From: JBAVOR01 sp049692255
GTDB lineage: Bacteria; Babelota; Babeliae; Babelales; JACPOV01
NCBI GenBank assembly: GCA_049692255.1
Contig: JBAVOR010000004.1
Span: forward strand, 1-64,000
Direction of reading: 5' to 3'
DNA length: 64,000 nucleotides
Shown: one piece after another, positions 9,697 to 18,471 of the stretch
Layout of the letters: each line of letters begins with the position of its first letter
Numbering within the stretch: position 1 is the first letter of the stretch
Made by a program: the position numbers and the translations under genes
The notes under the pieces: generated by a model
Told to the model about the DNA's origin: nothing
Seen by the model: only the letters and a program-made list of their open reading frames with translations
The model's database searches: none

Positions 9697-10551
9697 CTAA
9701 TCTGTAATAGAGTTTCTGCACAAGGGGCAGGTATTATTATCTGAAAGCCAGAGCGTAAGACAGTTCGCATGAAATCGGTGATTGCAGTGAGTCTGTGCAT
9801 CGAGCTCGCCAACTTCGAAGCAGATGGGGCATTCTTCAGCGGCGCGGCCATTCTGCGATAGACTGTGCATCGAGTCTTTTTGTGCTATCTCCGAACACGT
9901 TTTGATGATGCAGTCTAGCTGCCGTTCTAAGCCATCCAATAACGATAAACGATTGATACCGTTAGGGTATGGATATATCGGTTCCTGAATTGTTTTTTCA
10001 CGTTCTTTAATATAAGCAATAGCATCTTCCTTAAGTTGGCGATTTTTTTGCCATGTCCAAACGTATGTATATGCGGTATTAAGCGCAGCAATGCCAGTGG
10101 GTAATAACAATGCTTCAGGGTATTGTTCTGCTAATGAAACCCAGCAAGAGCCGATTGCTGCTCCAATGAGCGGGGATAATAGGGTGCCGAGTAATGCGTG
10201 TTTCCGTTCATGATTATAGCGAAATGGCCTGTTGCTGATCTCGCCTATTGTTTGTTCTGGCACCGCACGCAACGCATTCACTTTTGCTTGCAATTGCTCA
10301 ATGATAAAAGGTGAACTTTTTCCTTTGAATTCTTGCTTATGCAATAAGGGTACTATTAATCCATTAAAGTTCTGAATAAATTGGTCGGCTATTATTGCTT
10401 CTTTTGGAGCTATAGTACAATGCGCTTTCCCTTGCAAATATTCGACAATTCCTTGAAAGCCTGCATTGATTTGCTGAAATTGCGTTGTTTGCATAGCAGA
10501 AAGCGGTGCGGTGATAATAGCTATAACGAAGATGCGTATAATTGTTTTCAT
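9697..10551 (-). CDS. Exported or membrane RING-H2 finger protein (putative E3 ubiquitin ligase mimic)
   Basis: The 284-residue product starts with a signal peptide (MKTIIRIFVIAIITAPLSA). A hydrophobic pair of segments follows in the middle (LLGTLLSPLIGAAIGSCW and LLLPTGIAALNTAYTYVW). The last 45 residues form a complete RING-H2 finger: C-x2-C-x11-C-x-H-x2-H-x2-C-x10-C-x2-C, with the conserved CPIC and CPLC ends and a Trp before the last Cys pair as in E2-binding RINGs. RING domains recruit ubiquitin-loaded E2 enzymes, which bacteria of this kind lack, so the target is presumably host ubiquitination. It is followed 20 bases from a larger RING protein and shares its plan (leader, two-TM core, C-terminal RING). 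Confidence 0.85.
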   Translation of the reverse strand: MKTIIRIFVIAIITAPLSAMQTTQFQQINAGFQGIVEYLQGKAHCTIAPKEAIIADQFIQNFNGLIVPLLHKQEFKGKSSPFIIEQLQAKVNALRAVPEQTIGEISNRPFRYNHERKHALLGTLLSPLIGAAIGSCWVSLAEQYPEALLLPTGIAALNTAYTYVWTWQKNRQLKEDAIAYIKEREKTIQEPIYPYPNGINRLSLLDGLERQLDCIIKTCSEIAQKDSMHSLSQNGRAAEECPICFEVGELDAQTHCNHRFHANCLTLWLSDNNTCPLCRNSITD

Positions 10552-10571
10552 GGAAGTCTCACAAGGGCGTG

Positions 10572-11999
10572 TTATTCAAAGTATTCTTTATGCAGAACAA
10601 AAAATTTTTGTCTACAAATAGGACAGTTTTTTTCTTCCTGTTCAATGGTGGCTATGCAGCCTGTATGATAACAATGCATGCAACTAAGCCTAACGGGCAG
10701 CACTTGCGATTCAGTCCAATTCTCGTTCTCGGGGTCTTCTCCTAGTGCGCTCTGGCAAATGGGGCAGTTGTCTGTTAACTCAATTGGTGCATTCGCTATC
10801 ATGGCGCTCTTAGGTGGAAAAAATTTCTCTCGATCTTCTTTTGATGGCACTACAGTTTTGAACCAAACTATCTTTTCCCCTTTGTCTAATAGCGTGTTTC
10901 TTAATAGTGTGTGAACATACAGTGTACCAAGCGGATTCATTGTATCTGTTTGTATAGGCTTATTGCAAAATGTCGTTAACCATTGACGAAGCTGTGGAGC
11001 ATCATTTGCCTGCGTAAATACCGATATCGCGTGCATATTTTCTATATGGCCCAGATTTTTTTTGAAACTATCCAATGAAATATTCTTTTTAACCGCGCTA
11101 TAGCGTTGCATCCAATCTTTCTTGTATTGATAGTCCTTATGCCAATGCCAGAGCGCGCCCGAAAATGCTCCCGCTATACACAGCGTCATCATATACGATG
11201 GGTATTTTTCTGTTATTGCGCGTGGCAATAGGCCTGCCAATCCTACGGTGCCACAGATAATTCCAGCTGTTTGCCAAATCTGAGCGTATGTGAGCAGAGG
11301 GTTGTCAGATTCGTCCTGTTCATTGGCGTTGTTGCGATGCATCGACGGACCTGTTCTTTGAAGAGCAGCTGCTAAGACATTCGCTATTCCGCTCATTACA
11401 AGCGCTCGTACTGGCCACTCTTCGTATTCTAATGCGGCCTTTACAAAGGTATTGTGTGATGCAAGAATTCCTGCCATGCTCGTCATCGATAGAAATCCAC
11501 TGGAAGCAAGCAGCAATTGGCTTTTTTTTCTATTAGTTTGGTTATAGCTCGTATGTTTGTGCACTGGGTTGTTGAGCAATTTGTTGAGATTTTTAACTTC
11601 TTTTTTGAGATCTGCGATTTCATCGAATATTACATCTTGCATAAATTCAGGCGTATATATAATCGGCGCAACAGTTGTATTAAAATAATTGATAAATTGG
11701 TCCGCTTCAATTTTGCTATTGGCCATCTCAATGGTTTTTTGCCCACCCAAAAACTGATTTATTCCGACAATCCCTTCTTTGAATATTTTAATAGGTGAAG
11801 GAGCCCGTTGCAGTAGTCGGTATTGTGGCGCACCAGAAAACAGCGGCCTCAGTATAAATAAAGGCGTTACTGTGTCTGCTAGCGATCTTGTATCGCCTAT
11901 TGGGTCTTCGTGTTGGGGCAGTTGATTCTCTCTTTCTGAACTCATCAGTAAGCCAGAGCTCAAATAAAGAAGAATGCAGAATATTCGACAATTACGCAC
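10572..11999 (-). CDS. Larger exported or membrane RING-H2 finger protein
   Basis: The chosen start is GTG at 11999, preceded by AAGGG at good spacing, giving MRNCRIFCILLYLSSGLL as a signal peptide; a TTG nine codons upstream is the alternative. The 475-residue product has several hydrophobic segments in the middle (around SGFLSMTSMAGILAS, TAGIICGTVGLAGLL and MMTLCIAGAFSGALWHW). The C-terminus is a RING-H2 finger: C-x2-C-x24-C-x-H-x2-H-x2-C-x10-C-x2-C. A shared stretch before the membrane part (IEADQFINYFN here, IIADQFIQNFN in the neighbour) shows it is a paralogue of the adjacent 284-residue RING protein, 20 bases downstream. Proposed role: host-directed ubiquitin ligase mimic; inferred only. 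Confidence 0.85.
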   Translation of the reverse strand: MRNCRIFCILLYLSSGLLMSSERENQLPQHEDPIGDTRSLADTVTPLFILRPLFSGAPQYRLLQRAPSPIKIFKEGIVGINQFLGGQKTIEMANSKIEADQFINYFNTTVAPIIYTPEFMQDVIFDEIADLKKEVKNLNKLLNNPVHKHTSYNQTNRKKSQLLLASSGFLSMTSMAGILASHNTFVKAALEYEEWPVRALVMSGIANVLAAALQRTGPSMHRNNANEQDESDNPLLTYAQIWQTAGIICGTVGLAGLLPRAITEKYPSYMMTLCIAGAFSGALWHWHKDYQYKKDWMQRYSAVKKNISLDSFKKNLGHIENMHAISVFTQANDAPQLRQWLTTFCNKPIQTDTMNPLGTLYVHTLLRNTLLDKGEKIVWFKTVVPSKEDREKFFPPKSAMIANAPIELTDNCPICQSALGEDPENENWTESQVLPVRLSCMHCYHTGCIATIEQEEKNCPICRQKFFVLHKEYFE

Positions 12000-12192
12000 G
12001 GATTTCCCTTGAATAGTAAATTGCAATTTTTTATATAATTGTTGCTGCTATAAGCATAGCAATACTATATATTTCACGATTAAATAGCAATTAGGTATGC
12101 ATTCGAAGCTATAATTTTTCCTGTTTTTATTCCTTTGAGCCCCCTGCTATTGGTATACTAATAATAGAAAACTATTTTTTAACGGAAGATGT

Positions 12193-13179
12193 ATGAAACG
12201 ACACTACAACGTACTCGCTATTTTTATGCTATTGTGTTTGGGGCTCAGATCGAGTGATGATCAACTGGTTGCGCAACAACTATATGCCGGCAACATACGC
12301 AGTCACTGTAAGTTGCACCTCAAGCTTGGTCAAGCAAAGGCGGTATTTAGTAAAACGTTGCGCTTTATTGCGAGCGAACAAGCCCTGTTTAATGCAGATC
12401 GATTCTTAGGGCTCAATCTAGTACCAACCACTATTATTAAAGAAGAAACAGATGCTGATAACACTAAAGAAATCTGTTCTTGTCATGTTTGGATTGAGCA
12501 AGATAGTACCCCCATTTGTAGCTCAACACAGCTCAAGAAAACAGTAACCCCTACCGAATGGTCTGGAATGAACATCTTTTATTTTTTGTTTGGCCAATAT
12601 GACCGCCACTTTGGCAATATTATTATTGAAAAGGACACCAAAAAGCTTTATCTGATAGACAATGAAGCGGTTACTAATCAACAGCATGTGAGCGCCTATA
12701 GCCCCGACAAAAAACTTTCATGTGCATGGGTGGGAAATATTGGTAGCTACACCGCACAGATTCCCGTAGAGCATGCTAATAGCGAAACGTTTATTGCACT
12801 GCTCGCGTGCCAGCAGCCCCCTGAAACCATTAAAAAAGCGTTTCCCAGCGTCGACGAATGGACAAATCACGATATCGACAATGGCTATTGCCGGGTCTGG
12901 CAAGATAAATTATGGCGTCAATTATACGCATCGGATGAATATTATTATATGGATGCCCCATTTGCTAGCTCTATTGCAAGCGATCTCTTGCATAAACTGC
13001 ACAGTTTAACTGCTACAGATATCGAAGAGTTCTGGCCGCCGCTGCCAGAGGGAATGAGTGAAAAGGCGCAGCAAGAATATGCGCAATGTATCACTGATTT
13101 TGTTGCACGTACGCTGGAGCGACGCGATATGATAATTTCTTATTTTAAGCAACATCCTGAAGGGGTCCAAGAAGATTGA
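12193..13179 (+). CDS. Exported PI3/4-kinase-like protein
   Basis: The 328-residue product begins with a signal peptide (MKRHYNVLAIFMLLCLGL). The core resembles the bacterial PI3/PI4-kinase-like fold: a helix with E62 and FNADRFLGLNLVP (66-78), a strand CHVWIEQD, then the catalytic loop DRHFGN (137-142) and the metal-binding LIDNEA (154-159), equivalent to DRHxxN and DFG. These residues are the ones needed for ATP and Mg binding, so the enzyme may be active. Substrate is unknown: lipid and protein kinases share this fold. With a leader peptide it would act outside the cytoplasm, where ATP is only available inside a host. GGAAG precedes the ATG. Confidence 0.7.
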   Translation: MKRHYNVLAIFMLLCLGLRSSDDQLVAQQLYAGNIRSHCKLHLKLGQAKAVFSKTLRFIASEQALFNADRFLGLNLVPTTIIKEETDADNTKEICSCHVWIEQDSTPICSSTQLKKTVTPTEWSGMNIFYFLFGQYDRHFGNIIIEKDTKKLYLIDNEAVTNQQHVSAYSPDKKLSCAWVGNIGSYTAQIPVEHANSETFIALLACQQPPETIKKAFPSVDEWTNHDIDNGYCRVWQDKLWRQLYASDEYYYMDAPFASSIASDLLHKLHSLTATDIEEFWPPLPEGMSEKAQQEYAQCITDFVARTLERRDMIISYFKQHPEGVQED

Positions 13180-13273
13180 ACTGGTATCTATTCTTTTGTC
13201 TTTCTTGAGCCAAAGCCGTATACTAGCATCATATATCCATTTTTCGTTTCCTCCAGTTGCGGGAATATAAATC

Positions 13274-15871
13274 ATGAAATCTATCGATCTTCGCCATAAG
13301 TTTTTTAGTTTTTTTAATACACATGGTCATACTACCGTTGCGAGCTCATCATTAGTGCCAGCACAAGACCCTACCCTCCTTTTTACCAATGCGGGCATGA
13401 ATCAGTTTAAAGATGTTTTCTTGGGCACCGAAAAGCGCAGTTATACCCGAGCCGTTTCAATTCAAAAATGTATGCGTGCTGGTGGTAAACATAACGACTT
13501 AGATAACGTTGGTTTTACCAGCCGCCATTTAACTTTTTTTGAAATGATGGGTAACTTTTCGTTTGGTGACTATTTTAAAAAAGAAGCGATCCGTTTTGCT
13601 TGGGACTTCTTGACTCAAGAGATTGGTCTTGATGCGAACAAATTATACGCCACCGTGTTTGAACGGGATGACGAAGCGTATGATATCTGGTTTACCCAAA
13701 TTAATGTGCCTAAAGAGCGAATTTCTCGTCTTGGTGCCAAAGATAATTTTTGGCAGATGGGTGATGTAGGCCCTTGCGGTCCGTGCACTGAAATTTATGT
13801 TGATCGAGGCGTTGCATTTGGTTGTGGCAATGAATCGTGCGCGCCTGGGTGCGCCTGCGACCGGTTTATGGAAATATGGAACCTTGTATTTATGCAATTT
13901 AATCGTCAACCAGATGGTACCGACTTGCCCCTCGCCCAAACCGGTGTAGACACGGGTATGGGCCTGGAGCGCTTGTGCGTGGTGATGCAGCAAAAAAACT
14001 CTGTGTTTGAAACAGATCTGTTCGCACCTATTTTGCAAGCAATTGAAAAAATAACGGGCATCCAGTACGCACATGCTGATACGCAAACGCAGGCAGCATG
14101 TAATGTGCTTGCCGACCATGTGCGCGCTACTACTTTCTTAATTACCGATGGCATTACTCCGGCAAATGATGGGCGCGGGTATGTATTGCGTAAAATTATT
14201 CGTCGCGCTGCACTCTTTGCGCAGAAGCTGAATGCGCCCGATATATTGCCTAATTTGGTAGAAGCCGTGGCTCAATGCATGAGTGCCGTATACCCTGAAC
14301 TGACGGTCAACCAAAAAGCGGTTAAACATATTTTGCTGGCAGAAGTGCAGAAATTCAGCACCAGTTTGGTGCAAGGGCAGCAGATGGTGCAAGAATATAT
14401 GCGCACTGCATCAAACAAAACAGTCACCGGTGCACAAGCATTTAAGCTGTACGACACCTATGGGTTTCCACTCGAATTGACTCAATTGATTGCGCAAGAA
14501 CAAGGCTTTACTGTTGATACCACCAGTTTCGAAGAGCATATGTATCAACAGCGTTTGCAGTCGGGCAGTAAAATGGGCAAGGCCGCGGCAACGGTTGAGC
14601 TACCTGAAGCAATTTCCACCGAATTTACCGGCTTTGAGCAACTAGAAACACGTACCGTTATTAGCGCGCTGATTGTGGGTAATACACTGGTGCAGGAGTT
14701 GCCTGCGGGGGTTGAAGGGCTTGTTATTACCAAGCAATCACCGTTTTATGTAGAAAAGGGTGGTCAGGTAAGCGATGAAGGCACCTTGACGCTCGGTCAT
14801 ATTCAAACACCTATTTTAGGGCTTGAGCGTATTAATCAAGCCATTGCGGTGAAAATAGTAACACCCATTGCGCTGACTGTAGGCCAAGAAGTAGTATGTA
14901 CCGTAAACAAACAGTTCAGGCTTGATGTGATGAACAACCATACTGCTACTCATCTATTGCAAGCAGCGCTCATCGCATTGCTTGGCAAAGAGGTAAAGCA
15001 GTCTGGTTCTTTGGTACACCCCGATTATTTGCGTTTCGATTTTACCTATCACGCGCCACTTACTGCCTCACAAATTCATGCGGTTGAAGAGCTGGTCAAT
15101 AGTAAGATTCGTGAAAATATACCGCTTTCGATATTTACCACCACCTACAAAAAAGCGGTTGAACATGGGGTAATTGCTATTTTTGGTGAAAAATATAATC
15201 CAGAAAATGTGCGTGTTATCGATGTTCCTCAATTTTCGAAAGAGTTGTGCGGCGGAACTCACGTGCGTGCAACGGGTGATATTGGCGCTTTTAAAATTGT
15301 GGAAGAGATTGCTTTATCGACAGGGCAACGGCGTATTGTGGCGGTCACCGGACGTGGAGCAGATGCGTTGTTTGGCCAAACATTTACCTTAGCAAAAAAA
15401 TTGAGCCATGAATTTAAAGCACCGTTTGCAGACATTATTCCTGCATTGGAAAAACAAAAAGAACAGATTAAGCAGCTGCAAACAACTATTAAAAAGCTGA
15501 AAAAAGAAAACTGGCACTTTCAATTACCAAGCTGGCAAACAAGCATGCAGCGCATTGCACATATCCCTTGCAATGTTCTTGCCATTGCTGATGCGTCGGG
15601 TGATGAGTTGCGTGAAATTGTACAGTTACTGCAACACAATGTACCGGGCCTTTATTTTGTGTATAACATCAATGCACATAATCAGTTAAACTTTATAGCT
15701 TCTTTGCATGATTCAGTGGGACATGCAGAAATAATCACCAGCCTTGCCGCTGCATTAACCAAACAGGGCATTCGTTCTGGCGGTAAAAAAGGCACTCTTC
15801 AAGGAGGGGGCCCTGCATTGGCGCATGACGCTATTGTGGCACTTGTGACCAGCACAATACAAGAGAGATAA
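13274..15871 (+). CDS. alaS: Alanyl-tRNA synthetase
   Basis: Charges tRNA-Ala and edits mischarged Ser/Gly. The 865-residue length is usual. Class II catalytic core at the N-terminus includes SSSLVPAQDPTLLFTNAGMN and the motif 2 region with SRHLTFFEMMGNFSFGDYF. The editing domain carries the zinc-binding HTATH (NNHTATHLLQAAL) and CGGTHV sets. The C-terminal part is a short coiled coil followed by the C-Ala domain with a Gly-rich GGKKGTLQGGGP stretch. It follows the kinase-like gene by about 95 bases and probably has its own promoter. Confidence 0.97.
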   Translation: MKSIDLRHKFFSFFNTHGHTTVASSSLVPAQDPTLLFTNAGMNQFKDVFLGTEKRSYTRAVSIQKCMRAGGKHNDLDNVGFTSRHLTFFEMMGNFSFGDYFKKEAIRFAWDFLTQEIGLDANKLYATVFERDDEAYDIWFTQINVPKERISRLGAKDNFWQMGDVGPCGPCTEIYVDRGVAFGCGNESCAPGCACDRFMEIWNLVFMQFNRQPDGTDLPLAQTGVDTGMGLERLCVVMQQKNSVFETDLFAPILQAIEKITGIQYAHADTQTQAACNVLADHVRATTFLITDGITPANDGRGYVLRKIIRRAALFAQKLNAPDILPNLVEAVAQCMSAVYPELTVNQKAVKHILLAEVQKFSTSLVQGQQMVQEYMRTASNKTVTGAQAFKLYDTYGFPLELTQLIAQEQGFTVDTTSFEEHMYQQRLQSGSKMGKAAATVELPEAISTEFTGFEQLETRTVISALIVGNTLVQELPAGVEGLVITKQSPFYVEKGGQVSDEGTLTLGHIQTPILGLERINQAIAVKIVTPIALTVGQEVVCTVNKQFRLDVMNNHTATHLLQAALIALLGKEVKQSGSLVHPDYLRFDFTYHAPLTASQIHAVEELVNSKIRENIPLSIFTTTYKKAVEHGVIAIFGEKYNPENVRVIDVPQFSKELCGGTHVRATGDIGAFKIVEEIALSTGQRRIVAVTGRGADALFGQTFTLAKKLSHEFKAPFADIIPALEKQKEQIKQLQTTIKKLKKENWHFQLPSWQTSMQRIAHIPCNVLAIADASGDELREIVQLLQHNVPGLYFVYNINAHNQLNFIASLHDSVGHAEIITSLAAALTKQGIRSGGKKGTLQGGGPALAHDAIVALVTSTIQER

Positions 15872-15996
15872 ATGCCTATGTTCAAAAACACAGGCAAAAA
15901 GCGCACGTTAAATGCTGCAAAAATCAGAACAAGGGGCTTTGTATTCGATCGCGATGAAGCAAACGAACGATAGAGCTTTTTTTGATACTAATGTAC

Positions 15997-17691
15997 TTAT
16001 ACTATAACCAACGGTTGTCCGATACCTACAATACCGCTTGCGATTACCGCGCTTACGGTAATGCCATTAAATGCATTGCCTTTGCAGCTACCACAGAACA
16101 TAAATCGCAATGGTGCTGTAGCGGGTATTACTTCCAGTACAATACCATTTTGTGCAATGATATATTGTGTAGTTGCTGGGTTAATGCTGGGTGTGAATGT
16201 TGCTTGAAGCACACATTCGGTTTTATTTAAAAATTCATTTTTAGTTACGGTGCCGGTAAAGCTATTGGGCGGCTGAGGACCAGCAGTAATCAAGATTGGG
16301 TCTGCTGCGATATTGACGTTTCCATCTTGATATACAGAAACTACTTGTATTGTATGAGTACCAAGCATATTTACCGTACCAGCAATTGACCAGTTATTTG
16401 GATCTGTATGCGAACCTCCTTGCAAGACACCGTCAATAAATAAAAACACAAGCGAGGGATCTTGTGCTTGGCCAGAGAAGGTGATGGGTTTTCCTACAGA
16501 TAAGGGCGTTTTAGCTGTAGGTGAATTAATCTGTGTTGTAACGAATGCTGGACTACTTAAATAACGAACAATAAACGCATTCTGCAGAGTAGAATCGGCA
16601 CCAACTGCCACAATATTACCATCGGGCTGCAATGCGAGGGCAGCTACGCCACCAGCAGCGGGTGCTTGCACTACGCCTGAAGACCCGAATGATATATCGA
16701 CAATACCATTAGTATTGTAACGCGCTAATTGAAAAGTATTTTCACTAGAAGGTACGCTACCAACAACTGCTTTTCCATCTGCTTGCAAAATGAGAGTCGT
16801 ATTGACTAAAGTGCCAACAGTATTGTTAAATCCATTGGGATGATTATATGAAATAGTATCAAGTATGCCGCTTGTCGTAAATCGAGCAATAAGACAATTG
16901 CTATTTGCATCGATGCCACTAGCGATTATTTTGCCGTCCGCTTGGATAGCGAGAGATTGCGGACTCACTACGACAGGGCCTACTGCCAAACCAGTATTAT
17001 TCTCGCCAAAACTAGTGTCTAAAGTACCATTTGGGTTATATCGAAATAAGTTCATAGCAATAGGGCTTCCGCCTCTATTGGCACTTAACCCAACAATTTT
17101 ACCATCGCTTTGAATAGTGATCCCCACTACTCCTCCTTCCATACTTGGGGTGGTATCAAAAATAGTATCGAGCGTTAGGTCTTGTTTAAGCCGAAAGATG
17201 CGTCCAGTGTCATGGCCACTTGCTCCAACAATAATTTTGCCATCAGCTTGTTGCAGCATAGTCAACAGAGGAGTATCGCTGAACAATGAAGGATTTAGTT
17301 CAGTATCAAATATTCCAGTTTCGGTATATCGTATAAGAAATGCCCCGTTTGAGTTAGTATAATACCCGCAAGCAACTATTTTTCCGTCTGATTGGATAAT
17401 AATGCGGGTAATAACAGACAGAGATAATGGTATTGTAACGGGAGAAAAACTTTCATCAAGTGAACCGGTTGGATTGAGACGTATTATAGTGCCCGTATTG
17501 CTTGAACCTTGAGTAGCTAACACAATTTTGCCATCTGTTTGTATGGCTACAGCTATCGCTGGACCAAAATTAGCAATAGTGCTTTGTCCGGTACCGCTGC
17601 CAAATGAAAGATCTAAAGTGCCATCTTGCTGATTAGATAATGCAGAGCTAGTGACAACTAAGAAGATGCATAAAAGTAAACGTTGTTGCAT
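15997..17691 (-). CDS. Secreted delta-60 repeat protein (second paralogue)
   Basis: The 564-residue product has a signal peptide (MQQRLLLCIFLVVTSSALS). Roughly seven delta-60 units follow, each with a core of the type QSDGKIVA(C/S)G and an end of the type NPNGSLDTSFG. After about residue 385 comes an Ig-like region with DPSLVFLFIDGVLQ and DPNNWSI, then a C-terminal module with TKNEFLNKTECVLQATF and a CGSCKGNAF motif. Order and spacing match the protein at 1-1699, so the two arose by duplication and were later separated by about 14 kb. Likely exposed on the cell surface or released. Strong Shine-Dalgarno (AGGAGGG). Confidence 0.87.
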   Translation of the reverse strand: MQQRLLLCIFLVVTSSALSNQQDGTLDLSFGSGTGQSTIANFGPAIAVAIQTDGKIVLATQGSSNTGTIIRLNPTGSLDESFSPVTIPLSLSVITRIIIQSDGKIVACGYYTNSNGAFLIRYTETGIFDTELNPSLFSDTPLLTMLQQADGKIIVGASGHDTGRIFRLKQDLTLDTIFDTTPSMEGGVVGITIQSDGKIVGLSANRGGSPIAMNLFRYNPNGTLDTSFGENNTGLAVGPVVVSPQSLAIQADGKIIASGIDANSNCLIARFTTSGILDTISYNHPNGFNNTVGTLVNTTLILQADGKAVVGSVPSSENTFQLARYNTNGIVDISFGSSGVVQAPAAGGVAALALQPDGNIVAVGADSTLQNAFIVRYLSSPAFVTTQINSPTAKTPLSVGKPITFSGQAQDPSLVFLFIDGVLQGGSHTDPNNWSIAGTVNMLGTHTIQVVSVYQDGNVNIAADPILITAGPQPPNSFTGTVTKNEFLNKTECVLQATFTPSINPATTQYIIAQNGIVLEVIPATAPLRFMFCGSCKGNAFNGITVSAVIASGIVGIGQPLVIV

Positions 17692-17727
17692 TATAAGACC
17701 CTCCTTGCTTTTAAACTCACTGAATTG

Positions 17728-17757
17728 AATATATGTTACTCGAGTTTAATTAGTCAA
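17728..17757 (-). promoter_or_regulatory. Predicted sigma70-type promoter of the second delta-60 gene
   Basis: Minus strand TTGACT (17752-17757), 18-base spacer, TATATT (17728-17733), about 36 bases before the ATG at 17691. The pth stop codon lies just upstream of it, so the delta-60 gene need not depend on pth transcription. Confidence 0.55.
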
Positions 17758-17766
17758 CAGTAACGA

Positions 17767-18300
17767 CTACAGTATTGTTTCAAGGAGTGTAACTGCCTGA
17801 TTTGCAGCAGTTATAAGTTCTATACTGGTTTGCGTAAACCGTTGCAAAACATAGTCGCCGATTACGGTGCCATCAGTTGGCCTGCCGATGCCGAATGAAA
17901 GGCGAGGGAAATCTTTGCCGATAACATCGATTATCGAACGTAATCCATTGTGCCCCCGTGCACTCCCACCCATGCGTAATTTTGCTTTGCCGAATGACAG
18001 TTCAAGTTCGTCATGAATAACCAAAATTTCGCCGGCAGTAATTCCTTTTTTAAGTAACCAAGGTATTACTTTACCAGAATCGTTCATAAATGTTTGTGGC
18101 TTAATGCACCACAGAGTACGTTCTTCGAACGGAATACTTGCCACCAGCATAGTATCTTTAGTTGACCAGCTTGCGTTGTGAGCTTCAACAAATTGGTCGA
18201 GGATCATAAATCCAATATTATGGCGAGTATCATCAAAGCGGGCCCCGGGGTTACCGAGGCCTATCAATGCTTTTGGTTTCTGTATTAATAGAGATTGCAT
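17767..18300 (-). CDS. pth: Peptidyl-tRNA hydrolase
   Basis: Releases tRNA from peptidyl-tRNA dropped by ribosomes. The start at 18300 (MQSLLIQKPKALIGLGNPG) gives 177 residues, close to the family norm, and has GGGAG 7 bases upstream. A longer frame beginning at 18360 would translate the intergenic palindromic repeat and is rejected. Catalytic and binding residues are visible: GLGNPG, the active-site His in TRHNIGF, MNDSG, and HDELEL with its conserved Asp. GGSARGHNGLRS is the usual substrate-binding loop. Confidence 0.95.
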   Translation of the reverse strand: MQSLLIQKPKALIGLGNPGARFDDTRHNIGFMILDQFVEAHNASWSTKDTMLVASIPFEERTLWCIKPQTFMNDSGKVIPWLLKKGITAGEILVIHDELELSFGKAKLRMGGSARGHNGLRSIIDVIGKDFPRLSFGIGRPTDGTVIGDYVLQRFTQTSIELITAANQAVTLLETIL

Positions 18301-18317
18301 AATTTTGCTCCCACCCG

Positions 18318-18457
18318 CACCCTTCGATACACCTAACTTCGCTGTAAGCTCGTTAGGCACTCAGGGCGAGCGCAATAAAGAATTTTATATATTTCAGCAA
18401 ATATAAAGCGCTCATCCCGAGTGATTGCAGAGCAATCGTATCGAGGGACATGAGCGC
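18318..18457. repeat. Paired intergenic palindromes, GCGCTC/GAGCGC family (copy 2)
   Basis: The first unit (18318-18373) contains CACCCTTCGATAC and CACTCAGGGCGAGCGC. The second (18408-18457) is a near-perfect palindrome: GCGCTCATCCCGAGTGATTGC against GCAATCGTATCGAGGGACATGAGCGC. Thirty-four AT-rich bases separate them. In reverse orientation the second unit is almost identical, apart from the loop, to the unit ending at 22785. Confidence 0.85.
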
Positions 18458-18471
18458 CTAGAAAACTAACT

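Noticed and set aside
13643..14119. 158-codon minus-strand frame inside alaS
   Set aside because: Antisense to the conserved catalytic domain of AlaRS; composition is typical of shadow frames.
18301..18360. Longer pth reading frame beginning at 18360
   Set aside because: Its first 20 codons translate the intergenic palindrome; the ATG at 18300 has GGGAG at good spacing and gives the usual Pth start.
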